64,000 bases of DNA, taken from assembly GCA_015064735.1 (NCBI GenBank), contig SVRP01000004.1, positions 76,800-140,799 of the forward strand, in the 5' to 3' direction. Shown in pieces: positions 50,626 through 60,202 of this stretch. Made by a program: the position numbers and the translations under genes. Under the pieces are notes generated by a model that saw only the letters and a program-made list of their open reading frames with translations, was not told the origin of the DNA and did not search any database. The DNA comes from Oscillospiraceae bacterium. Lineage in GTDB: Bacteria; Bacillota; Clostridia; Oscillospirales; CAG-272. Each line of letters starts with the position of its first letter. The first letter of the stretch is position 1.

Positions 50626-51711
50626 ATGAAATGTTCTATCATCACAATTCATCATATACATAATTTCGGTTCTGTATTTCAGGCATACGGATTATACAAG
50701 TTTCTTGACGATAACGGGATCAATGCGGAGATAATCGACTACCGTCCCGCGTATTATGACCAAGGAAAAAAGAGACTTAGAACCTTTGTGGGAAAATGCC
50801 TCAATATGAAGCCATATATGGCAAGAAAAAGAAAGTTTGAAAATTTTCTGAAAAATCACGAGAGTTTTTCTGAGAAACAATTCAGAAGCATTTCAGAACT
50901 TAAAAGCTTTTACGGCAATGATGCCTCTTTGTTTATCGCCGGCGGAGACCAGCTTTGGAACAATTATCACCCTTGCGGCAGAGACGATGCCTACAAGCTG
51001 ACGTTTGCTAAAAATGGAATAAAGCTTGCTTACGGAACAAGCATGGGCAGAGATAATTTCAGCGAGGAGGAGTTAGAAGAACTTGCCGCTAAAACCAATG
51101 ACTTTGAGAAAATAATGCTCCGCGAAAGATCTACGGTGGACATGCTTGGTAGATTTTCAAGGACAGAAGTGAGCCACGTAATCGACCCGGTAGGACTTAT
51201 TGACGTTGAAGAATTTAAGAAGATCGCCAAAAAACCCGATATTGATGAGCCGTATGCCGTAATGTATCTTGCGGATTCCGGCGAAATACTTGATGCCTCG
51301 GTGGAATACCTTTCCAAGAAGCTTGGATTGAAGATAGTTCACATATGCGGTTTTAAGCAAAAGTGCTATTGCGATAGATTTGAAAAGAGTGCGGGCCCCG
51401 AGGAAATTTTGGGATATATCCTTTATTCTGAGTTCGTTCTTTCAGCGTCTTTCCATGCGACCATGTTTTCTCTTATGTTTAATAAGCAATTTGCTACATT
51501 GTTGCCCGGCGTCAAAACAAACGCGAGAATTGAAGACCTTCTTAAAGGAGTAGGCTTGGAAAACAGAATAATCCATTCTAAGAATGACATAACAGAAATA
51601 GAGAATAAAATAGATTTCACACATGCAAACGCTGTTTTGGAGGAGTTGAAGCAAAGATCCCGTACAGCACTCTTAGATGCAATAAGTGAAATAGATAAGG
51701 AAAATGTATGA
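50626..51711 (+). CDS. Polysaccharide pyruvyl transferase family protein
   Basis: About 361 aa. SIITIHHIHNFGSVFQAYGL at the N-terminus and the paired Rossmann-like halves (FIAGGDQLWNNYHPCG near 105; SASFHATMFSLMFNKQF near 275) match the pyruvyl transferase/CsaB superfamily. Such enzymes put pyruvate ketals on surface glycans from PEP. AAGGTGGAG precedes ATG 50626; codons before that have no ribosome site. Two Fe-S/FrhB-like proteins flank it in the cluster, a common association. Confidence 0.9.
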   Translation: MKCSIITIHHIHNFGSVFQAYGLYKFLDDNGINAEIIDYRPAYYDQGKKRLRTFVGKCLNMKPYMARKRKFENFLKNHESFSEKQFRSISELKSFYGNDASLFIAGGDQLWNNYHPCGRDDAYKLTFAKNGIKLAYGTSMGRDNFSEEELEELAAKTNDFEKIMLRERSTVDMLGRFSRTEVSHVIDPVGLIDVEEFKKIAKKPDIDEPYAVMYLADSGEILDASVEYLSKKLGLKIVHICGFKQKCYCDRFEKSAGPEEILGYILYSEFVLSASFHATMFSLMFNKQFATLLPGVKTNARIEDLLKGVGLENRIIHSKNDITEIENKIDFTHANAVLEELKQRSRTALLDAISEIDKENV

Positions 51712-52937
51712 ACATAATATATTTGTCAAGCAGTTGCTCGGATGAAAAATTCAGTGAGCTTCGCGAAAAGGGATATACGAGAAAGCTTCCTCAGGCACAG
51801 AAATATCACCTTTTGCTCAGAGAGGGGATAGCGCAGAGCATTGACGGAACGGTAACTTCCATATCAGCCTTTCCTGTTAACAGACAGTGGACAAAGAGAT
51901 GGAAATTTCCGAGAGAGACCGAGACAGTAAACGGAATAGATTACGTATACCCTGCGTTTATTAATGCAAACCTTTTCAGACAAAGAAATAGGAACCGCGG
52001 CGCCAAAAAGGAGATTAAGAGAATATACAGGCAGGGTGAAGAATGCGTAATAATTTGCGACGTTTTAAATCACTCCATAGCTGATGCGGCAAGAGCCTGT
52101 GGAAAAAAGTACGGTATTCCCGTATTGGGAATCGTAACCGACGTTCCCGGCTATACCTCGGGGGCAAGGGCAAAGACATTGTCGCCAATAAACAGGATGA
52201 TAGCTAAGTTTGTTTCCAAAACCAAGTCTAAGAATCTTCAGAAATACGACGCGTATTTATTCTTGACAGAAGAAATGAATAACGTGGTGAATTTTAATAA
52301 CAGACCTTATATCGTTATTGAGGGACATTCAGATGCAAAGATGCTTAACGTTGACAATTCTCTTGAAAACAAGTCAGAACCCAAGGTTGCCATGTACGCG
52401 GGGGGAATACATAAGGAGTTCGGTATAGAACGTATGGTTAATGCTTTCCTCAAGGGTGATTTTGACGGTTGGGAATTACACATATACGGAGACGGAAACT
52501 ATCAGAACGACCTTACTAAGGTCGCTGCCGAGAATCCCAAAGTTAAATATTTCGGCTCACAGCCTAACAAACTGGTCGTAGAGAAGCAGTTGGAAGCAAG
52601 TCTGTTGCTCAATCCCCGTCTTACAAATGCGGAATACGTTAAATATTCATTTCCTTCAAAGACTATGGAATGTATGGCATCGGGAACTCCTTTGCTTACC
52701 ACAAAGCTTCCCGGAATGCCCAAGGATTACTACGAATACGTTTATTTCTTTGAGGACGAGAGCGAGGACGGAATGCTTGAAGCGTTTAAAACTGTTCTCT
52801 CAAAGTCATCTGATGAGCTTTATGTGTTTGGAAAAAATGCTAAAGCATTTGTGATGAACGAAAAAACAAATGTAAAACAAGCAGAGAAGCTTATGAACTT
52901 TGTTTGCGGGCTTAATAAGGAAACCGGAAATGATTGA
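51708..52937 (+). CDS. Family 4-type glycosyltransferase
   Basis: 409 aa, GT-B fold. The C-terminal half has VAMYAGGIHKEFGIERMV near 225, WELHIYGDGNYQNDL near 255 and the NAEYVKYSFPSKTMECMASGTPLL segment near 305 with the GT4 E-x7-E-like site. The donor side is recognisable; the acceptor half (residues 1-190) is variable. Overlaps the pyruvyl transferase stop by 4 bases. Sugar specificity unknown. Confidence 0.9.
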   Translation: MNIIYLSSSCSDEKFSELREKGYTRKLPQAQKYHLLLREGIAQSIDGTVTSISAFPVNRQWTKRWKFPRETETVNGIDYVYPAFINANLFRQRNRNRGAKKEIKRIYRQGEECVIICDVLNHSIADAARACGKKYGIPVLGIVTDVPGYTSGARAKTLSPINRMIAKFVSKTKSKNLQKYDAYLFLTEEMNNVVNFNNRPYIVIEGHSDAKMLNVDNSLENKSEPKVAMYAGGIHKEFGIERMVNAFLKGDFDGWELHIYGDGNYQNDLTKVAAENPKVKYFGSQPNKLVVEKQLEASLLLNPRLTNAEYVKYSFPSKTMECMASGTPLLTTKLPGMPKDYYEYVYFFEDESEDGMLEAFKTVLSKSSDELYVFGKNAKAFVMNEKTNVKQAEKLMNFVCGLNKETGND

Positions 52938-54144
52938 AAATAACATTCTTGCAATAAATAAGCAGAGCTGTATGGGTTGCGGTCTTTGTGCTGAGGTGTG
53001 TCCCCAAAAATGCATATCTATGACGCCTGACAGTGAGGGATTTCTTTTTCCGTCGATGGATAGCGATGTTTGCATAGCGTGCGGGAAATGTCTTAAAGAG
53101 TGTCCTGCGACAGATGCTGCAAACGAACTTTATCACAAAGATGAGGCAAATTACTTCTGTTCTATAATTTCTGATAAGGATATACTTATAAAAAGCTCGT
53201 CCGGCGGAGTTTTTGGTGTAATGGCGAAAAATACACTTGCCGAGGGCGGTTACGTGTGCGGATGTGTCTACAATACCGAAATGATTGCTGAGCATATAGT
53301 TACAAACAATCAGGCAGACGTTGAACGTATGTATGGTTCCAAATACGTCCAGAGTAGAGCATATGGGTGTTTTGATGAGGTAAAGACTATATTGGAAAGT
53401 GGTAAAACGGTGCTTTTTACAGGAACAGCTTGTCAGATAGCAGCTTTGCGATTGTTCTTGCGGCGAGATTATGAAAATCTTTGCTGTGTGGAAATTTTGT
53501 GCCACGGAGTGCCGTCCCCCGAACTCTTTTCCGAATACGTCAAATACCTTGAGAAAAAGCTGAACGGAAGGGTAGTTGATATTCAATTCAGAAATAAAGA
53601 AAAGCACGGCTGGGGAAGCGAACACAGAACATGTGTCGTTTATGAGAAAAAGGGCAGTGTAAGAAAATACAGACCCACATTGCCGGCATATTTCAGCGCG
53701 TTCTTTTACGGCTTAAATCTTCGCGAGTCTTGCTATCAATGTAAGTTTGCAAGAAAAGAAAGAGTTGCTGATATTACTATCGGAGATTTTTGGGGCTCAT
53801 GGGCGAAATACGGCAAAAGATTTGACGAGGGTATATCGGTTGTCGGTGTAAACTCCGAAAAGGGTAAGAGCTTCGTATCGAAAATAAAAGGTGATTTTGC
53901 TTTTTATGATAATCTGACTCAAAACGAAGCTGCAAGATCTAACGATAACATGGAGCATCCTATAAAGAGACCGAATGAAAGAACATATTTCTATGATCAC
54001 TCGGCGAAAAAAAGATATAAGGGCTTGTGGAAAAAGGCATATTTAAGCAAAACTTACAGAAAGAAGACACTTGCTTCGGTTTATGGCGCGTTTGTCCCCG
54101 CTAAAATCAGATTTGCAATACAGAGAAGAAAAGTAAAGAAATGA
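52930..54144 (+). CDS. Fe-S/FrhB-like protein, second copy
   Basis: 404 aa. CMGCGLCAEVCPQKC and CIACGKCLKECP form two [4Fe-4S] sites in the first 60 residues, followed by the same FrhB-like domain as 47666-48853 (FTGTACQIAALRLFL, CHGVPSPELFSEY, TIGDFWGSW). The start at 52930 overlaps the upstream gene by 8 bases and has AAGG ahead of it. Two divergent copies in one cluster suggest distinct partners or substrates; the reaction is not known. Confidence 0.88.
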   Translation: MIENNILAINKQSCMGCGLCAEVCPQKCISMTPDSEGFLFPSMDSDVCIACGKCLKECPATDAANELYHKDEANYFCSIISDKDILIKSSSGGVFGVMAKNTLAEGGYVCGCVYNTEMIAEHIVTNNQADVERMYGSKYVQSRAYGCFDEVKTILESGKTVLFTGTACQIAALRLFLRRDYENLCCVEILCHGVPSPELFSEYVKYLEKKLNGRVVDIQFRNKEKHGWGSEHRTCVVYEKKGSVRKYRPTLPAYFSAFFYGLNLRESCYQCKFARKERVADITIGDFWGSWAKYGKRFDEGISVVGVNSEKGKSFVSKIKGDFAFYDNLTQNEAARSNDNMEHPIKRPNERTYFYDHSAKKRYKGLWKKAYLSKTYRKKTLASVYGAFVPAKIRFAIQRRKVKK

Positions 54145-54174
54145 TGAAATATATTTATGGAGAGGAGAGCTAAT

Positions 54175-55386
54175 TTGAAGAAGTTAATAATTCCAAAAAT
54201 AACGATAATCAGCCTATTTTCTTTCGCAATCATGCTGTTTATGTTCTTGGGAGCGACTGACTTTATAAACAGATACTATTATTGCGTTTATATAGCTTTC
54301 CTGTTCTTTGTCATAACCCCTCAAAGGAAATTTTATATTAACGGAACTTTTTTGCTGTTGGTGTTCTTTTCAATGTCTATAATGATATTCAATCCTGAAT
54401 CTCATAAGACTTTCACCAACATGATAAGACCGTTTACTTATCCTATATGTTATTTTATGGGATTGAATGTCTTTAATAACCGAAAGTCATCTTCTCAATA
54501 CGATTTGGGGAGAGAAGAAAAGAACCTTAGAGGTGCTTTGTACTTAATGACTGCCGGTTTTGCAGTTCATTTCTTCTTAAACATGTTTACCAATATGGAT
54601 GCAACCGACAGAAACGTTGTTGATTTTTGGACAGGTAAAGTGATGAGCGCTACCGGTCAGGCAACTCTTGCTTGTCTTTTGGTGGGCATTATCGCCGCGT
54701 TTCTTTTCTCCAATTCGGGAAAAAAGAAAAAAATTCTTGCAATAATTCTGCTTGTGGCTATTGTTTGGTACAACCTTGTCCTTGCCGGAAGAACATTGTT
54801 TATATTTATCGTTTTAATGTTTGTTCTTGCGTTTTTGTTTAGAAGCATTGTTACCAAGAAAAAAATATTCAGCACGTTGTTTGTTCTACTGCTTATATTT
54901 GCCGCGGTATTGATGCTTTATAATATGAATGCCTTTGGAATTAAGACGGCTTTCGAGAATTCTAATTTCTACGACAGGTTCTTTGGCGGGAAATATTCCC
55001 AAGACATTGATAGCGATAAGCGCGGAGAATATAAGCTAGAATACCTTAAGCACTTTTTTGATCACCCATTCGGCGGAAGAAATATATATGCTACTGTTGG
55101 ACACAGCGCGCATGATCTCTACCTTGATACCTATGATGAGTCGGGAATTTTTACGCTTATAGCTATTGTTGCTTTTATTGTTGTGTCGCTGTCGCATATG
55201 TTCCAATTTATAAAGCTGAAAGTTGCTTCTTTTGAGACAAGACAGTTAGTATTTTGCACATATATCATAGTAAATATCCAGTTTTGGTTGGAGCCTATTA
55301 TGAGAGGAATGCCGTGGCTTTTGGCGACCTATTGCTTTATAGACGGTGTTTTGACAAACGTTTTAAAAAAAGAAAAAAATCATTAG
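54175..55386 (+). CDS. O-antigen ligase/polymerase-like membrane protein (probable Wzy)
   Basis: About 403 aa with 10 or more hydrophobic helices. A polar loop around residues 265-310 (NSNFYDRFFGGKYSQDID..., HPFGGRN..., VGHSAHDLYLDTYDESG) is the kind of Wzy/WaaL extracytoplasmic loop that holds catalytic Arg/His residues. In a cluster with a Wzx flippase this is the polymerase that joins repeat units outside the membrane. TTG 54175 has GGAGAGGAG; an ATG at 54157 has no site and may be wrong. Confidence 0.82.
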   Translation: MKKLIIPKITIISLFSFAIMLFMFLGATDFINRYYYCVYIAFLFFVITPQRKFYINGTFLLLVFFSMSIMIFNPESHKTFTNMIRPFTYPICYFMGLNVFNNRKSSSQYDLGREEKNLRGALYLMTAGFAVHFFLNMFTNMDATDRNVVDFWTGKVMSATGQATLACLLVGIIAAFLFSNSGKKKKILAIILLVAIVWYNLVLAGRTLFIFIVLMFVLAFLFRSIVTKKKIFSTLFVLLLIFAAVLMLYNMNAFGIKTAFENSNFYDRFFGGKYSQDIDSDKRGEYKLEYLKHFFDHPFGGRNIYATVGHSAHDLYLDTYDESGIFTLIAIVAFIVVSLSHMFQFIKLKVASFETRQLVFCTYIIVNIQFWLEPIMRGMPWLLATYCFIDGVLTNVLKKEKNH

Positions 55387-55409
55387 AAACATAGGGAGGG
55401 AGTAAATAC

Positions 55410-56627
55410 GTGAAAGTTGCCGAAATAAACATGATACCTTACGGGAGTACGGGGAAAATCATGCTTCAGATTGCCGACGAGGCAAGAAAATCGGGAATAG
55501 AGGTGAAAACGTATTCAACCGTTCCGTTTGATAAGAGAAAAAAGAACTTTGAGGTTGATGCCGAGGAGCATTACTGCTTTGGAAGCTTTTCGGAAAATAA
55601 GCGACATTATTACTTGGGCAGTACATTTGGGAAAAATGGATGCTATTCAAGAAAAGGAACTAAGGAACTTATAAATTACCTTAAGGGGTTTGGTCCCGAC
55701 ATAGTGCATCTTCATAATTTACATAAATTCTGCGTTAACCTTCCGATGCTTTTCGGTTATTTAAAGGAGAGCAAGGTCAAGGTTATATGGACACTTCACG
55801 ATTGTTGGGCGTTTACAGGGCAGTGTCCTCATTTTACAATGGTGAAATGCGATAAGTGGAAAACCGGGTGTCATCACTGTCCGCAGTTGAATTCTTATCC
55901 TACAAGTAGAATTGATAATTCAAAACGAATGTACGAGAAAAAGAAGGAATGGTTTTGTAGCATAGAGGATATGACTATCGTTACACCCTCGCATTGGCTT
56001 GAGGGACTTGTTAAGCAGTCGTTTTTGAGCGAATATGAAACCAAGGTCATACATAATGGAATAGATTTATCTGTGTTCAAACCGACCGAAAGCGATTTCA
56101 GAAAAAAATATAATTGCGAAGATAAATTTATTGTACTCGGTGTGTCATTCGGTTGGGGCATAAAGAAGGGATTAGATGTATTCATTGAGCTTGCAAATAG
56201 GTTGGACGAAAGATTTCAGACAGTTCTTGTCGGTACTAACGATGTTTTGGATGCACAGCTGCCGAAAAACATTATTTCCATTCACAGAACTCACAATCAG
56301 AATGAGCTGGCAGAGATATACTCCGCAGCGGATCTGTTTGTTAATCCCACCAGAGAGGAAGTATTGGGACTTGTGAACATTGAAAGTCTTGCTTGCGGAA
56401 CGCCTGTTTTGACGTTCAGGACCGGTGGATCCCCCGAGTGTATAGACGAAACCTGCGGAAGCGTCGTTGACGTAGATGATATTGATTCTATGGAAAGGGA
56501 GATACTCAGAATATCTGAGGAAAACCCATACTCTAAAGAAGCTTGCGTAAAGAGAGCGGAAAAATTTAAAATGAACGAAAGATTCAGCGAATACGTTGCG
56601 CTGTATAAAGAGGTTGGCAAACGATGA
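55410..56627 (+). CDS. Family 4 glycosyltransferase
   Basis: 405 aa, GT-B. An N-terminal Rossmann half (AEINMIPYGSTGKIMLQIADEARKSG; WTLHDCWAFTGQCPHF near 130) and a C-terminal half with LGVSFGWGIKKGLDVFIEL near 230 and NPTREEVLGLVNIESLACGTPVL near 312, the GT4 EX7E donor motif. Cysteines in CPHFTMVKCDKWKTGCHHC resemble a metal site seen in colanic-acid-type WcaC/WcaF transferases. GTG start with GGGAGGGAG upstream. Confidence 0.92.
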   Translation: MKVAEINMIPYGSTGKIMLQIADEARKSGIEVKTYSTVPFDKRKKNFEVDAEEHYCFGSFSENKRHYYLGSTFGKNGCYSRKGTKELINYLKGFGPDIVHLHNLHKFCVNLPMLFGYLKESKVKVIWTLHDCWAFTGQCPHFTMVKCDKWKTGCHHCPQLNSYPTSRIDNSKRMYEKKKEWFCSIEDMTIVTPSHWLEGLVKQSFLSEYETKVIHNGIDLSVFKPTESDFRKKYNCEDKFIVLGVSFGWGIKKGLDVFIELANRLDERFQTVLVGTNDVLDAQLPKNIISIHRTHNQNELAEIYSAADLFVNPTREEVLGLVNIESLACGTPVLTFRTGGSPECIDETCGSVVDVDDIDSMEREILRISEENPYSKEACVKRAEKFKMNERFSEYVALYKEVGKR

Positions 56628-57784
56628 AATTAGTATTTGCGTCAAATTATTTTAATCATCATCAGAAACCGTTGTCGGATGCCTTTTATTCTCTTTTGGG
56701 TGATGACTATGCTTTCATAGAGACAGCGGCAATGGAAGAAGAAAGAGTAAAGCTTGGCTGGGGCGGCATAGAAAAGCCGTCATACGTAAAGCAGAACTAT
56801 ACCGATGAAAGCTCTGCTGAAGCGTGTCAGACTCTTATAGATAACGCGGATATAGTTATTCACGGAAGCGCGCCCTATAATCTGCTTTTACCAAGACTTG
56901 AGCAAGGGAAGATAACGTTTAAGTACTCAGAGCGCAAATACAAAAACGGATGTCCGTTTTATAAGCTCCCGAGACATTTTCTGATAAATAATAAAAAATA
57001 CAGACGGTATAAGAATTTTTATATACTGTGCGCAAGTGCGTATACGTCGGCGGATTACAAGAAGACGTTGACTTTCATGGATAAAGCATATAGGTGGGGA
57101 TATTTTACCGAGGTCAAGGAATATGACCCCGAAAAGCTTATAGAAAAGAAACGTCCGGCATCCATTCTTTGGGTTGCAAGACTTATAGAATTGAAGCATC
57201 CCGAGGCGGCTGTTGAGGTAGCAAAGCGCTTAAAGGCAGATGGATACAGCTTTGAAATGAACCTTATAGGAAACGGAGAGCTTGAGGATAGAATGAAATC
57301 TCTTATTAAGGAATACGACCTTGATGATAGCGTGCATATGCTTGGCTCCATGCCTCCCGAAAAGGTTCGTGAGCATATGGAGAAAAGCGAGATATTCCTC
57401 TTCAATTCCGACAAGCGAGAGGGCTGGGGCGCGGTTGCCAATGAGTCGATGAATTCTTGCTGCGCAGTTGTGGCAAGCCATGCTATCGGATGCGTTCCTT
57501 TCCTTATTGAGGACGGAGTGAACGGGTTTATATATAAGGACGGAAATATTGATGATCTTTACAGCAAGGTTAAATTCCTTTTGGATAATCCCGAGGAGCG
57601 CAAGGAAATTGCGTTCAATGCATATTTCACAATGAAAAATGAATGGAACGCGGAAAATGCCGCAAAGAAATTCATAGAGCAGGCGCAAAAAATTCTGGCG
57701 GGAGAAGAAATATCCTTCATACACGAAAAGGGTGTGTGCAGTAAGGCTGAATACTTAAAGGATAATTGGATCTATAAAAAATAA
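56624..57784 (+). CDS. Family 4 glycosyltransferase
   Basis: 386 aa, GT-B. ILWVARLIELKHPEAAVEVAKRL near residue 190, MNLIGNGELEDRM near 215 and FLFNSDKREGWGAVANESMNSCCAVVAS (shown in part) near 262-288 give the donor-binding half. It overlaps the previous transferase by 4 bases (ATGA). It adds one sugar to the lipid-linked unit; specificity unknown. Confidence 0.92.
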   Translation: MKLVFASNYFNHHQKPLSDAFYSLLGDDYAFIETAAMEEERVKLGWGGIEKPSYVKQNYTDESSAEACQTLIDNADIVIHGSAPYNLLLPRLEQGKITFKYSERKYKNGCPFYKLPRHFLINNKKYRRYKNFYILCASAYTSADYKKTLTFMDKAYRWGYFTEVKEYDPEKLIEKKRPASILWVARLIELKHPEAAVEVAKRLKADGYSFEMNLIGNGELEDRMKSLIKEYDLDDSVHMLGSMPPEKVREHMEKSEIFLFNSDKREGWGAVANESMNSCCAVVASHAIGCVPFLIEDGVNGFIYKDGNIDDLYSKVKFLLDNPEERKEIAFNAYFTMKNEWNAENAAKKFIEQAQKILAGEEISFIHEKGVCSKAEYLKDNWIYKK

Positions 57785-57811
57785 AACAGTTTCTCGGTTT
57801 GGGAGATAATA

Positions 57812-58867
57812 ATGAACGTAAAAACTGTAATCAAAACGTATAGGGAATTAAAATACCTTAGATCGGTCATAAAAAGGTATGGAGACAGCTTAGCTCCCGG
57901 AAAATATTATTTGTTTTCAAGTATGAGGGCTATGGCACATGATATACCCGAGACCATGGACGAAGCAAAAAAATACTTTGATAAAAAAAGAGCGAAAAGT
58001 AAGCTTACGTCGCTTATTTCCAAATTGAATAATACAAAGTATTTCTATAATAAGAACAAGGCTTCGGACGGTAGATACGGGGCTGTGTATACGGCGAACA
58101 ATTACGATAAGGACAGAGAGGTAAAGCTTTTCTCCTTTAAAGAGAAGAAAATACTGACGATCTGTACGTCGGAGAAGGTGTGTAAAAAGCAGATAGATCA
58201 ATATAAAGATCTCGGTAATGCCTTTAATATGCCTAAGGTGGTTGCGGGAGAAAAATACGAAAATTCAATAGAAGTATCTATGGTCGAGCTGCTGCCTCGC
58301 CCAGAAGAAGCTCAGGCGCTTGAAAATATCATAGCGTCTCACACCGCGTATAATCCTAAGGACAGAATTGAAAAGGGAAGTATAAAGGAGATTATCGACG
58401 TTAGTGCCTACAGCGGTGAAATGAGAGCGCTTATGGGTAAAATATCGCAGGGAATAGCCGAAGATATTTTCTCGGAGGATATTGCTTATAGTGTTCAGCA
58501 CGGAGATCTGTCAAAGGATAACCTTATATACGGTAATTCAGACGGAAAATACGATTTTTGGTGGATAGATTGGGAGCACATAGGTAAGAGAGTATTCTTT
58601 TACGACTATTTTTTCTACATTCTCAATACCGCCGTATACTTTGATGATCTTCGCTCCTTTGAGTATTATATGAGCGAAGAAAGTAACCGTGATCTTGAAA
58701 AGTTTTTTAAGCATTTTTCTGTAGAATTTGACGAAGAAAGAAAAAAGGATTATTTTCTTGTGTTTTGTATGTCCTTCTTGAAGGAGCGTGTATGTCAGTT
58801 GGGAAATCTTGATGCCTTGAAAATGTATTGCGATTTTATAAGCAAACTGTTTTATAAAGAAAGCTAA
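57812..58867 (+). CDS. Kinase-fold protein (aminoglycoside phosphotransferase/LPS kinase-like)
   Basis: 351 aa. YSVQHGDLSKDNLIYG near residue 228 matches the Brenner motif HGDLxxxN, and FWWIDWEHIGKRVFFYDYFFY near 248 supplies the metal-binding IDWE, both hallmarks of the APH/choline-kinase superfamily. The N-terminal half is charged and helical and its ATP-site lysine is less clear. In a glycan locus it most likely phosphorylates a sugar or alditol rather than an antibiotic. It might act with the LicD/TagD pair. Start has GGGAG upstream. Confidence 0.78.
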   Translation: MNVKTVIKTYRELKYLRSVIKRYGDSLAPGKYYLFSSMRAMAHDIPETMDEAKKYFDKKRAKSKLTSLISKLNNTKYFYNKNKASDGRYGAVYTANNYDKDREVKLFSFKEKKILTICTSEKVCKKQIDQYKDLGNAFNMPKVVAGEKYENSIEVSMVELLPRPEEAQALENIIASHTAYNPKDRIEKGSIKEIIDVSAYSGEMRALMGKISQGIAEDIFSEDIAYSVQHGDLSKDNLIYGNSDGKYDFWWIDWEHIGKRVFFYDYFFYILNTAVYFDDLRSFEYYMSEESNRDLEKFFKHFSVEFDEERKKDYFLVFCMSFLKERVCQLGNLDALKMYCDFISKLFYKES

Positions 58868-58872
58868 AAATA

Positions 58873-60177
58873 ATGAAATTAAATTTTTTAAAAAGTAAAG
58901 AAGTAAAAAATGCGGGATGGCTCATAGGCGGTAAGATCGCCCAAATGATCCTATCGCTGTTCGTTGGAGTTCTTTCCGCAAGATATCTGGGACCCTCGAA
59001 TTACGGATTGATTAGCTATGGAAGCGCAATGATAGGGTTTTTCATGTCCTTCTGTACTCTTGGAATTAATTCGGTAATAATAAAGGAGTTCTTTGATAAT
59101 CCCGATGAGCAAGGAAAGGCGATTGGATCCTCTATAGTATTCCGGCTTGTATCCAGTTTTTGTTCCTGCGTAGTTGTAATTGCTGCATCATTTATTATCG
59201 ACAGAGGTAGCTGGGAGACAATAGTAATTGTTGCGCTTTGCAGTGTATCCTTGTTGTTCCATGTTTTTGATACCATAAATTATTGGTTTCAGGCACAGCA
59301 TCGATCCAAGGTAACTGCAATAGCTACGTTTATAGCATACGTTGCTACGTCGGTATATAAGATCATTCTATTGATACTTAACAAAAGCGTATTCTGGTTT
59401 GCCTTTGCAACGTCTGTAGATTACATAGTGTTGAGCATAATATTGCTTATTGCTTATAAAAAGTACGATGGCCCGAAGCTTTCGTTTTCATTTGCTAAGG
59501 GAAAATCCATATTAGGCAAGAGCTATCACTACATACTTTCGGGAATGATGGTGGCGATATACGGTCATACGGACAAGCTTATGCTTAAGCAGATGATGAA
59601 TACCGAGGAGGTAGGTTATTACGCTACCGCTACCGCAATTTGCGCTATGTGGACCTTTGTTCTTACAGCAATAATTGATTCAATGTATCCTACGATCGTT
59701 AAGGCATTCAAGACAGATCAGAAGCTTTTTGAAAACAGAAACAGACAGCTTTATGCAATCGTATTTTATGTTTCCGTGTTTGTATCAGTCATATTCCTGA
59801 TATTTGGTAACCTTATAATACGTATCCTTTACGGTGCCGCGTATATGCCTGCTGCAGCTCCGTTAAAGGTCGTTACCTGGTATACGGCGTTCTCTTATTT
59901 CGGAGTGGCAAGAACTGCATGGATAGTATGTAACGATATGCAAAAATACCTGAAGTATATGTATATTTTTGCGGCTATACTTAATGTGGCGCTGAATCTC
60001 GTATTTATTCCTATAATGGGAGCAATTGGCGCAGCATTGGCATCGCTTATAACACAGATATTTACAAGTATAGTTTTGCCGTATTGTATTAAGGATCTCA
60101 GACCCAATGCGAAGCTTATGCTTGAGGCAATTATACTTAAAGACGTTTTGCCAAGAAGAAATAAAAAGAATTTATAA
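58873..60177 (+). CDS. Oligosaccharide flippase Wzx-like (MOP superfamily)
   Basis: 434 aa, 12 or more helices. The start LIGGKIAQMILSLFVGVLSARYLGPSNYGLI is the polysaccharide-export MOP signature, and the pattern persists to the C-terminal VALNLVFIPIMGAIGAALASLI. Wzx carries undecaprenyl-linked repeat units across the membrane to Wzy. It begins 5 bases after the kinase-like gene. The 3' end does not overlap the next gene. Confidence 0.93.
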   Translation: MKLNFLKSKEVKNAGWLIGGKIAQMILSLFVGVLSARYLGPSNYGLISYGSAMIGFFMSFCTLGINSVIIKEFFDNPDEQGKAIGSSIVFRLVSSFCSCVVVIAASFIIDRGSWETIVIVALCSVSLLFHVFDTINYWFQAQHRSKVTAIATFIAYVATSVYKIILLILNKSVFWFAFATSVDYIVLSIILLIAYKKYDGPKLSFSFAKGKSILGKSYHYILSGMMVAIYGHTDKLMLKQMMNTEEVGYYATATAICAMWTFVLTAIIDSMYPTIVKAFKTDQKLFENRNRQLYAIVFYVSVFVSVIFLIFGNLIIRILYGAAYMPAAAPLKVVTWYTAFSYFGVARTAWIVCNDMQKYLKYMYIFAAILNVALNLVFIPIMGAIGAALASLITQIFTSIVLPYCIKDLRPNAKLMLEAIILKDVLPRRNKKNL

Positions 60178-60202
60178 TAAAAAAGTAACAGGAGAAAGTA
60201 AA

